Shown here: positions 31,873 to 38,066 of the stretch, piece after piece
Layout of the letters: each line of letters opens with the position of its first letter
How positions within the stretch are numbered: position 1 is the stretch's first letter
Notes under the pieces: generated by a model
Databases searched by the model: none
Told to the model about the DNA's origin: nothing
Seen by the model: the letters and a program-made list of their open reading frames with translations, nothing else
Translations under genes and position numbers: made by a program
Assembly (NCBI GenBank): GCA_031255175.1
Contig: JAIRTA010000148.1
Location: 1-38,066 of the forward strand
Direction: 5' to 3'
Source of the DNA: Oscillospiraceae bacterium
GTDB lineage: Bacteria; Bacillota; Clostridia; Oscillospirales; UBA929
DNA: 38,066 nt

Positions 31873-33810
31873 ATGGAGAGACGACTGCTGATGGGCAACG
31901 AGGCGATTGCCCTGGGGGCCGTGCGCGCGGGGGTCACCTGTGTGACGGGCTACCCGGGCACGCCCTCCACCGAGATTTTGGAGACCGTGGCCCGGCTGCG
32001 GGACGAGCGGATCTACACGGAGTGGTCCGTCAACGAGAAGTCCGCCCTGGAAGTGGCCGCGGGCGCCGCCTGCGCGGGCGCGCGGGCGATGGTCACGATG
32101 AAGCAGGTGGGCCTGAACGTCGCCTCCGACCCGCTCATGAGCCTGAATTATGTGGGGGTGCGGGGCGCGCTCGTCGTCGTCGTCGCGGACGACCCGGGGC
32201 CGATCTCCTCGCAGACGGAGCAGGACACCCGGCATTTCGGCCTCTTTGCCAAGCTCGCGGTGTTCGACCCCTCCACGCCGGAGGAGGCCTACCTGATGGC
32301 GGCGGACGCGTTTGCCTGTTCCGAGGCCCAGGGCCGGCCGGTGCTGCTGCGCCCGACCACACGCGTCTGCCACAGCTACGCCTCCGTGACCCTGCTGGAC
32401 GAACTGCCCCGCCGCGTGCCGGAGGGATTCTCCAAAGACGGCGGCCGGTGGGTGATCTTCCCGCGCCTCTCGTACCAAAACCATCTCAAGATCGAATCGG
32501 AACTGCACACCCTGCGCGACACGTTTTCCGATTACCCGCGCAACATCCTCACGGGGCGCGGCCGCCTGGGGATCGCGGCGGGGGGCGTCAGCTACACGTA
32601 CGTCCGCGAAGCGCTGGCGGATGCGGAGGCCGATTGCAAGCTGCTGAAGGTCTCGACCGTCCCCTTCCCGGAGGCACTGGGGCTGTCGTTTCTCGAGGGC
32701 CTCGACGAGGTGTTGGTGGCGGAAGAACTGGACCCCGTCATCGAAGACGCGCTTGTGCGCCTCTGCGGGCGGCACGGTCTGCGCGTGACGGTCCGCGGCA
32801 AAGGCACCGGCGACATGCCGAACGCCGGGGAAAACACCGTCGCCGGCGTTCGTCTCGCCGTACGGCGTTTTTTGCACCTCCCCACACCCGGGGACGACGA
32901 CCAAAAGCGCGGCATCCAGCACACAGAAGAAATAAACTTCTCTGTATCTAAAGGCGACGGCCAAATGTGCGGCATTCAGCACACAAAAGAAATAAACTTC
33001 TCTGTATCTAAAGGCGACGGGACGCCCGAAGAGATCGGGGCGGCGCCGACGCCGCCGGCCCGTCCGCCGGTGCTCTGCGCGGGCTGCCCGCACCGCGGCG
33101 CCTTCTTCGCGGTGAAGGAGGCGGTCGGCCGCCGGAAGGCCGTCTACTCCGGGGACATCGGCTGTTACACCCTGGGCAACGCCCCGCCGCTCGACATGGT
33201 GGACACCTGCCTGTGCATGGGGGCGGGGCTCACGATGGCGCAGGGCCTGGACCGCGTGGAACCGGACGTCTTGCACTTCGCCTTTCTCGGAGATTCCACA
33301 TTTTTCCATTCCGGCCTGCCGGGCCTTGTGAACGCCGTCTACAACGGGGCCGACGTGATCCTCTGCATCCTCGACAACGGCACGACCGCGATGACGGGCC
33401 ACCAGCCCCACCCGGGCATCGGCCGGACGGCCACGGGCGCGGCGGCGGCCAAGGTGGACATCCACACCCTTGTCTCCGCCCTCGGCGTCGCGGCGCTGGC
33501 GCGCGTGGACGCGCTTGATCTGGCCGCCGCCAAACAGGCGGTGACGGAGATGCTGGACATCCGGGGCGTGCGCGTCCTGCTCTTCGAGGGGCCATGCGTC
33601 GCCATCTGCCGGGGGGGCGTGCCCTGCGCGGTGGATGACGACGCCTGCACGGGCTGCGGCCGCTGCGTGCGGCAGCTCGGCTGCCCGGCCCTGGCGCGGG
33701 CGCCGGAGAGCCGGAAGGCGCGGATCGACCCCGTTTTGTGCGCCGGGTGCCGCCTCTGCGCGGCGCTTTGCCCGGTATCCGCGATCAAAGGAGGCGGACG
33801 GCCGTGTTGA
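31873..33810 (+). CDS. iorA: indolepyruvate ferredoxin oxidoreductase, alpha subunit
   Basis: Catalytic subunit of the thiamine-diphosphate enzyme that oxidises arylpyruvates (from Trp, Phe, Tyr) to aryl-acetyl-CoA and reduces ferredoxin; cytoplasmic and oxygen-sensitive. It has 645 residues from the ATG at 31873 (GGAGG eight bases upstream). The pyrimidine-binding domain begins MGNEAIALGAVRAG and GYPGTPSTEI. The TPP domain has LCAGCPHRG, GDIGCYTLGN, GDSTFFHSG and DNGTTAMTGHQPHPG. The C-terminus has two ferredoxin-like cluster sites, CTGCGRCVRQLGCP and CAGCRLCAALCP. Between the first two domains (from residue 343) lies a 20-residue unit repeated twice, GIQHTxEINFSVSKGDG, coded by AT-richer DNA and not typical of the family. 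The stop overlaps the iorB start by seven bases. Confidence 0.95.
   Translation: MERRLLMGNEAIALGAVRAGVTCVTGYPGTPSTEILETVARLRDERIYTEWSVNEKSALEVAAGAACAGARAMVTMKQVGLNVASDPLMSLNYVGVRGALVVVVADDPGPISSQTEQDTRHFGLFAKLAVFDPSTPEEAYLMAADAFACSEAQGRPVLLRPTTRVCHSYASVTLLDELPRRVPEGFSKDGGRWVIFPRLSYQNHLKIESELHTLRDTFSDYPRNILTGRGRLGIAAGGVSYTYVREALADAEADCKLLKVSTVPFPEALGLSFLEGLDEVLVAEELDPVIEDALVRLCGRHGLRVTVRGKGTGDMPNAGENTVAGVRLAVRRFLHLPTPGDDDQKRGIQHTEEINFSVSKGDGQMCGIQHTKEINFSVSKGDGTPEEIGAAPTPPARPPVLCAGCPHRGAFFAVKEAVGRRKAVYSGDIGCYTLGNAPPLDMVDTCLCMGAGLTMAQGLDRVEPDVLHFAFLGDSTFFHSGLPGLVNAVYNGADVILCILDNGTTAMTGHQPHPGIGRTATGAAAAKVDIHTLVSALGVAALARVDALDLAAAKQAVTEMLDIRGVRVLLFEGPCVAICRGGVPCAVDDDACTGCGRCVRQLGCPALARAPESRKARIDPVLCAGCRLCAALCPVSAIKGGGRPC
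32901..33020 (+). repeat. in-frame 60-bp tandem duplication inside iorA
   Basis: Two adjacent 60-bp units (32901-32960 and 32961-33020) differ at four positions. Each encodes QxxGIQHTxEINFSVSKGDG. The DNA is clearly AT-richer than the surrounding gene and contains AGAAG-7nt-CTTCT symmetry in the first copy. The length is a multiple of three, so iorA stays open. Confidence 0.95.
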
Positions 33811-34439
33811 ACCTCATCATCGCGGGCGTGGGCGGCCAGGGCACCGTGCTGCTCTCCCGCTTGGTCGGCCAGGCGGCCCTCGACAAGGGCTTCGACATCC
33901 GCGGCAGCGAGACCATCGGCATGGCGCAGCGCGGCGGCAGCGTGGTGAGCCACGTCCGCGTCGGCGCGGACATTCATTCCCCGCTGATCCCCCCGAAGGG
34001 CGCCGGATTGATCATCGCGTTCGAGCCGGGGGAGGCGGTGCGCGCGCTCCCGTTTTTGTCGGCGGACGGCGCGATGGTGGTCTTCGACCGGCCGGTGCAC
34101 GCCGCATCCGGCGCGCCGGACGGCGGCGCCTACGACGCGGCGGCCATGCTTGCATATCTGCGCGCGCAGGTGGGACGGCTGACGGTTGTGGAGGGCGCCC
34201 GCGCGCTGGCGGCGTGCGGCGGCGCAAAAGCCATCAATGTGGCGCTGCTCGGCGTCGCGGCGGCCGGCGGCCTGCTCCCGTTTGACCTGGCGGACGCCGA
34301 ACGGGCGCTCCGGGCGCGGATCCCGGCGCGGCTTCTCGACATGAACCTCCGCGCCCTGGCCTACGGCGCGTCGCTGGCGGACGGGACGCCGGCGGACGCA
34401 TACACAGACACAGACGCCCCGCGGGGCGACCGACCATAA
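33804..34439 (+). CDS. iorB: indolepyruvate ferredoxin oxidoreductase, beta subunit
   Basis: Gamma-domain subunit of the 2-oxoacid:ferredoxin oxidoreductase family, 211 residues, partner of IorA. Typical motifs are IIAGVGGQGTVLLSRLVGQAAL near the start, GSETIGMAQRGGSVVSHVRVG, and INVALLGVAAAGGLLPF. The start is a GTG at 33804 with AAAGGAGG nine bases upstream inside the end of iorA, so the two subunits are translationally coupled. The gene is followed by three stem-loops and then the phenylacetate-CoA ligase gene. Confidence 0.95.
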   Translation: MLNLIIAGVGGQGTVLLSRLVGQAALDKGFDIRGSETIGMAQRGGSVVSHVRVGADIHSPLIPPKGAGLIIAFEPGEAVRALPFLSADGAMVVFDRPVHAASGAPDGGAYDAAAMLAYLRAQVGRLTVVEGARALAACGGAKAINVALLGVAAAGGLLPFDLADAERALRARIPARLLDMNLRALAYGASLADGTPADAYTDTDAPRGDRP

Positions 34440-34445
34440 AAATTG

Positions 34446-34545
34446 CGGCTGCGGGCACCGCGCGCAGCCGTACTGGACCGCCGCGAAGCGGCCATCAAAA
34501 TAAAACTTTTGGCTGCTTGTGCGCGCAGCTCGCAAGCAGCCAAAA
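34446..34545 (+). promoter_or_regulatory. three stem-loops in the iorB-paaK gap
   Basis: Successive perfect stems: CGGCTGCG/CGCAGCCG (34446-34470), GCCGC-GAA-GCGGC (34480-34492), and TTTTGGCTGCTTG/CAAGCAGCCAAAA (34507-34519, 34533-34545, 13 bp). None is followed by a T-tract, so they are not standard terminators. They could be processing or stability signals or part of a leader controlling paaK. Confidence 0.55.
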
Positions 34546-34570
34546 GGCAGATTGACAGGGGGAAGCAGTC

Positions 34571-35806
34571 ATGGACATGACGCCGGAGATGCTGGCAAAA
34601 ATCCGCGCCTCACTCGCGCACGCTCTGGAGGGAGACTTTTACCGAACCCGCTTTCGCGGCGTGATCCCGGACGACATCCGCACCCGGGCGGACTTTGAAA
34701 AACTTCCGTTCACAGAAAAGGAGGACCTGCGGGATGCCTATCCGCTCGGCCTGCTGGCGGTGCCCGACGAGGCGGTCGTCCGCATTCACTCCTCCTCCGG
34801 TACCACGGGCACGCCCGTCATCATCCCCTACACGCAGAAAGATGTGGACGACTGGTCCCTCATGTTCCGGCGCTGCTACGAGACCGCGGGCATCACAAAC
34901 AAAGACCGCATTCACATCACCCCGGGGTACGGGCTGTGGACCGCAGGCATCGGCTTCCAACTCGGCGCGGAACTGCTGGGCGCGATGGCGATCCCTATGG
35001 GTCCCGGCAACACGGACAAGCAGATTCAGATGATGATGGACATGAAGTCCACCGTGCTCGGCGCGACGTCCTCCTACGCGCTGCTGCTCGCCGAGGAGAT
35101 CGAACGGCGCGGCGTGCGGGACCGGATCCACCTGAAAAAAGGCGTCATCGGCTCGGAACGCTGGGGCGAAAAAATGCGCCGGCGCATCGCCAGCGAACTG
35201 GGCGTGGAACTCTACGACATCTACGGCCTCACCGAAATCTACGGCCCCGGCATCGGGATGAGCTGCCGGCACGAGTGCGGCATGCACATGTGGACCGACT
35301 TCTTATACTACGAGATCATCGACCCGAAGACCGGTCTGCCGGTGCCGGAGGGGGAGGTCGGCGAGATCGTGATCACAACACTCCAAAAAGAGGGCGCGCC
35401 GCTGATCCGCTACCGCACGCACGACCTGACCCGGGACCTCCCCGGCCCATGCGCCTGCGGCCTCGACTTCCCGCGGATCGACACGCTGATCGGGCGCTCG
35501 GACGACATGGTGAAGGTGAAGGGCTCGCTGATCTACCCCAGCACGGTGGACACGCTGCTGGCCCAGGTGGACGGCGTCAGCAGTGAATACCAGATTATGA
35601 TCGACCACTTAAACGGCAAAGACATCCTGACGCTGTTCTTCGAAACGCCGCTCGAAGACCGGGACACCCGCAAGGCACTGGAAAAAACCGTGGAGGCCGA
35701 CTTCAAAAAGATGATCGGCATCGTCCCGAAAGCCAAAGCCGTCGGCCTGGGCGAACTCCCCCGCAGCGAAAAGAAATCCACCCGCATCTTTGACAATCGC
35801 TATTGA
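34571..35806 (+). CDS. paaK: phenylacetate-CoA ligase
   Basis: Adenylate-forming enzyme that interconverts aryl-acetates and aryl-acetyl-CoA using ATP, 411 residues, cytoplasmic. The P-loop-like AMP-binding motif is SSGTTGTPVIIPYT; further family motifs are YGLTEIYGPG, GEIVITTLQKEGAPLIRYRTHDLT, and the C-terminal lysine region SDDMVKVKGSLIYPS. The start is the ATG at 34571 with AGGGGGAAG upstream. In iorAB-paaK clusters the ligase handles the CoA ester produced by IOR; the direction (salvage of the aryl acid, or ATP formation from the CoA ester) cannot be read from the sequence. It is the last GC-rich gene before the AT-rich Rhs island. Confidence 0.95.
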   Translation: MDMTPEMLAKIRASLAHALEGDFYRTRFRGVIPDDIRTRADFEKLPFTEKEDLRDAYPLGLLAVPDEAVVRIHSSSGTTGTPVIIPYTQKDVDDWSLMFRRCYETAGITNKDRIHITPGYGLWTAGIGFQLGAELLGAMAIPMGPGNTDKQIQMMMDMKSTVLGATSSYALLLAEEIERRGVRDRIHLKKGVIGSERWGEKMRRRIASELGVELYDIYGLTEIYGPGIGMSCRHECGMHMWTDFLYYEIIDPKTGLPVPEGEVGEIVITTLQKEGAPLIRYRTHDLTRDLPGPCACGLDFPRIDTLIGRSDDMVKVKGSLIYPSTVDTLLAQVDGVSSEYQIMIDHLNGKDILTLFFETPLEDRDTRKALEKTVEADFKKMIGIVPKAKAVGLGELPRSEKKSTRIFDNRY

Positions 35807-35900
35807 CAGACCGGATGCCGGACGGCGGCCCAAGCATCGGATGCCGGCACAATACAAATAAAGACGGCATCGGCTCTATGGCCGCAATAGAATTTGAAGT

Positions 35901-35934
35901 ATTGACGCGGAAATGATCGCATTTCCGCGTCAAT
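35901..35934. repeat. perfect 15-bp inverted repeat at the edge of the Rhs island
   Basis: ATTGACGCGGAAATG / CATTTCCGCGTCAAT with a 4-nt loop. No T-tract follows on the plus strand (GCAGTG). It could terminate paaK weakly or mark the boundary where composition changes from GC-rich to AT-rich. Just upstream CGGATGCCGG occurs twice. Confidence 0.7.
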
Positions 35935-35973
35935 GCAGTGTGGGAAAATTCCGAGGAGAAGAAAATTGCATCC

Positions 35974-36665
35974 AATTATAGTGTAGTGGTGAAGGAACTG
36001 CGTGAAGGTATGCATTATTATGTCGGCACTGACGAAGAAGCATATTATTATAGTGGCCCACCATCTACGAATATTAAAAGCACCTCGTCGCCACTGCCGT
36101 CTCCGACAACGACGCCATCTCCGGCACCAATGCCGTCACCTGCGCCAACAGTGACGTCATCGCCGTTGCCGATTTCGACTCCACTGGTGACGCATTTTAG
36201 CACGCATTGGGATAAACAATGTGATAGAAGATGCCACTTATGCTATGATTATTTTTACGAATACCCGGGCATATGAAAATAATCGAGCATTTGAAAAAAA
36301 GTATGATAATCGTGGTGGCATTTTGCTTGATATGGCAGATAATACTCTAAAAAACTCCAATATATCTGCATGACGATGCAAGACGAATTCAAAATGCCGC
36401 AAATCGGACTCGACAAGAAATAACTGTAGTGGGGAGCAGAGCGGAAGGAACAGCAACAGCTACATCCGATTGGGATTATTTCATGTCTGGGAATTCGGCA
36501 CAAAGACATTCGGCGGCGAGTTCTGTTCCAAGCGGCACTGCAGGTGGAGAAATAAATTCGATTGGAAGAGAAACAGGGATCGATATTTTCACTAACAACC
36601 CTAACTCGTCAAAATATCAACCACTCGATCTAACAAAGCCATATATCACATTTTATCCAAAGTGA
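35974..36665 (+). pseudogene. orphan Rhs C-terminal module with nucleotidyltransferase-like toxin, frameshifted
   Basis: Three reading frames in series form one protein. Frame 1 encodes YSVVVKELREGMHYYVGTDEEAYYY and a proline-rich linker (PSPTTTPSPAPMPSPAP). Near 36190-36200 the match moves to the next frame, LARIGINNVIEDATYAM to NTLKNSNISA. Near 36365-36370 it moves again to HDDARRIQNAANRTRQEITVVGSRAEG and on to FYPK. The last part has the nucleotidyltransferase signature GSRAEGTATATSDWDYF (GSxxxG...SDxD) and GETGIDIF-like ending known from the tips of Rhs/YD-repeat proteins. No start codon or Rhs core precedes it. It is therefore a displaced, broken toxin tip. Sequencing errors could mimic frameshifts, but two in one module plus the orphan position argue for decay. 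Confidence 0.75.
35976..36183 (+). repeat. 208-bp direct repeat, copy 1 (Rhs linker)
   Basis: Matches 37565-37772 with four substitutions over 208 bp. It encodes the conserved pre-toxin segment and the proline-rich linker. Identity stops abruptly at GACTCCA on the 3' side, where the two toxin tips diverge. Confidence 0.95.
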
Positions 36666-36680
36666 TAGGAGAAATGTATC

Positions 36681-37142
36681 TTGAAGATTCTAACAACCCA
36701 AGAATTAATATTACTTAATCAATATGTCCAAGGCGTTGTGTCAAGAGATGAGATAGACGGTTGGTTTCTATCTCTCGATGAAGCTGATAAGCAAGCAGTA
36801 GTGAGGAATACGTGGATATTAGCTATACAGGCACAGGTCAGGGAAATGGATATCCCGGTTGCGATCGTGGCTTCTGAATTGAAATCTACTCACACGCCGG
36901 TTGTTATGCTTACTAAAGGAAACACTTCATTACACAATAGAGGATATAAGCTCTCGACATTAAAGGGAGCAATATTAACACAAGCATTTTTATTTGTATT
37001 GGAATGTTTTGTTTCAGCTGAACGCAGAAGAAAAGAAAAAGAAGGGTCATCAGAGTGCCATCATTGGTGGCACAAAGATCTTTCTGACAGAGAAATTGTG
37101 CAAGAGATATTAAGAAATCATGGTAGCGAAATAAAATTGTAG
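36681..37142 (+). CDS. probable immunity protein (DUF5958-like) for the Rhs toxin tip
   Basis: Intact 153-residue ORF, 15 bp after the toxin-tip stop. The start is a TTG at 36681 with AGGAG nine bases upstream; the ATG at 36674 is out of frame and closes after 14 codons. Features are LLNQYVQGVVSRDEIDGWF near the start, ELKSTHTPVVMLTKG in the middle and CHHWWHKDLSDREIVQEIL near the end. From memory this resembles DUF5958-type proteins found next to polymorphic toxins. No signal peptide or membrane helix, so it would act in the cytoplasm, as expected if the toxin modifies a cytoplasmic target. It is much AT-richer than the main genes. The toxin is broken, so this may be kept as protection against sister cells. 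Confidence 0.7.
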   Translation: MKILTTQELILLNQYVQGVVSRDEIDGWFLSLDEADKQAVVRNTWILAIQAQVREMDIPVAIVASELKSTHTPVVMLTKGNTSLHNRGYKLSTLKGAILTQAFLFVLECFVSAERRRKEKEGSSECHHWWHKDLSDREIVQEILRNHGSEIKL

Positions 37143-37315
37143 ATACCACATTCATTCGGATTATTACAGCACTGATGATATACGCCACACACGCCTGCAA
37201 TATGATGAAATGAAGCAATACAAGTCTGCCCCAAGGGGCGGGGAATAAGACCCTCTTCTTTATTCAATCGGCTGAAGACAGTCAAAGACCACAACAATGT
37301 ATTGCTGGTGACATA

Positions 37316-38000
37316 TACGCCGGTAACCAGCTGACCCAAACGGACGGCGAGGACCGGACGATGACCTACACCTACAACGTCCGCAACTTGCCTGTCACCC
37401 GCAGCGATCCAGAGGGTGTGGGCATTAGACGCCAAGACGGTGAGCATCACCTACCGGGCGGACGGCACAGTGGCCACAGAGACAGACCGCAACGGCGTGA
37501 CCACAACCTACACCTACGACATCCACGGCCGGACGCTGGGCAAAACGGCGGGCGGTAGCACAATTTATAGTGTAGTGGTGAAGGAACTGCGTGAAGGTAT
37601 GCATTATTATGTCGGCACTGACGAAGAAGCATATTATTACAGTGGCCCACCATCTACGAATATTAAAAGCACCTCGTCGCCACTGCCGTCTCCGACAACA
37701 ACGCCATCGCCGGCACCAATGCCGTCACCTGTGCCAACAGTGACGTCATCGCCGTTGCCGATTTCGACTCCAATTGTCCGATATGGCGGTATGGATATCA
37801 GCGATAAGTTGTTGCAATTTGTATCTGATTATGAGACATACCATGAAATGCCGTACAGGGGTCAAGATAGCCAGAATCGTACTGTGGCGTATGGGCATGT
37901 TATAACAGAGGAGGATGGCACAAAGTATGACAACGGAATATCCGAGGAAGCGGCATTGAGGGTGTCCCAGGCGCCGTGGAAATTCGATATCGCAGGATAG
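37316..38000 (+). pseudogene. Rhs/YD-repeat fragment with lysozyme-like C-terminal tip, frameshifted and truncated
   Basis: The first part reads YAGNQLTQTDGEDRTMTYTYNVRNLPVTRSDPEG, then shifts frame near 37420 into ALDAKTVSITYRADGTVATETDRNG and TTTYTYDIHGRTLGKTAGG. These are typical YD repeats of the Rhs shell. The GC-rich Rhs part joins the 208-bp linker repeat, then MDISDKLLQFVSDYETYHEMPYRG and TVAYGHVITEEDGTKYDNGISEEAAL, which resemble the start of a GH24 phage-type lysozyme (ExxxxxxYxD...TxGYGH...GIS.EEA). After EEAALRV the sequence changes to SQAPWKFDIAG and stops, so only about a third of the lysozyme fold is present. There is no start codon for the fragment upstream. The domain call is by motif only. 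Confidence 0.7.
37565..37772 (+). repeat. 208-bp direct repeat, copy 2 (Rhs linker)
   Basis: Second copy of the linker repeat, directly joined on its 5' side to the GC-rich YD-repeat sequence and on its 3' side to the lysozyme-like tip. The bases from 38001 to the window end contain no ORF; an AGGCC/GGCCT hairpin at 38040-38054 is the only structure seen. The 170 bp between the immunity gene and the Rhs fragment (37143-37315) show nothing recognisable. Confidence 0.95.
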
Positions 38001-38066
38001 CAGCGAATCGCTCTGAATAGCTCGCTCAAGCTGAGAGGAAGGCCCCAGTGGCCTCATAATTTGAGA

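Noticed and set aside
31720-33465. 581-aa minus-strand ORF opposite iorA
   Set aside because: Shadow of iorA; the plus strand has all family motifs, a promoter and a ribosome-binding site.

Overview
The window looks like a chromosomal segment of a GC-rich, anaerobic member of the Clostridia (Firmicutes). Evidence for this: strong Shine-Dalgarno sites of the AGGAGG/GGGGAGG type, YesM/YesN-type sensor and regulator genes, a long-form Hpf, a PadR regulator, an LPXTG-like surface protein with a transmembrane anchor, and an oxygen-sensitive indolepyruvate:ferredoxin oxidoreductase. Most genes are strongly GC-rich; the last 2 kb contain an abrupt AT-rich island. Species cannot be named from the sequence.

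Region 1 (1-22.1 kb) is a glycan-utilisation locus. A secreted 2600-residue multidomain GH2 beta-galactosidase-like enzyme is read rightward from a good sigma-A promoter. It is followed by a leftward cluster read from about 21.5 kb down to 8.2 kb: a secreted 1607-residue beta-helix protein with FN3/X2-like modules, a lipoprotein solute-binding protein, two MalF/MalG-type permeases, a YesM-like histidine kinase, a YesN/AraC-like response regulator, a cytoplasmic GH30 enzyme and an MsmK/UgpC-like ATPase. The likely scheme is that extracellular enzymes trim a beta-linked glycan, the ABC importer takes up the oligosaccharide, GH30 finishes it inside the cell, and the two-component system senses it. 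This scheme is inferred from gene content; the actual substrate is unknown. Large inverted repeats sit between the binding protein and the permeases, and upstream of the beta-helix protein.

Region 2 (22.1-28.6 kb) is housekeeping, all leftward: hpf (apparently TTG start), an amidohydrolase, a thioredoxin-reductase-like flavoprotein, thrS without a TGS domain, a PadR regulator and prmA. Between trxB and thrS a rightward promoter-terminator pair with no ORF suggests a small RNA of about 110 nt.

Region 3 (28.7-35.8 kb) holds a surface protein with MucBP-like repeats and a VPYTG anchor, an IscR-like Rrf2 regulator, and, divergently, iorA-iorB-paaK for arylpyruvate oxidation and aryl-acid/CoA interconversion. 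iorA carries an in-frame, AT-richer 60-bp tandem duplication.

Region 4 (35.8-38.07 kb) is an Rhs/YD-repeat polymorphic-toxin graveyard. It contains a frameshifted orphan C-terminal module with a nucleotidyltransferase-like toxin, an intact probable immunity gene, then a frameshifted Rhs core fragment leading into a second C-terminal module with a GH24-lysozyme-like domain that is cut short. Both modules share a nearly identical 208-bp repeat coding for a proline-rich linker, which looks like the recombination handle for toxin-tip exchange.
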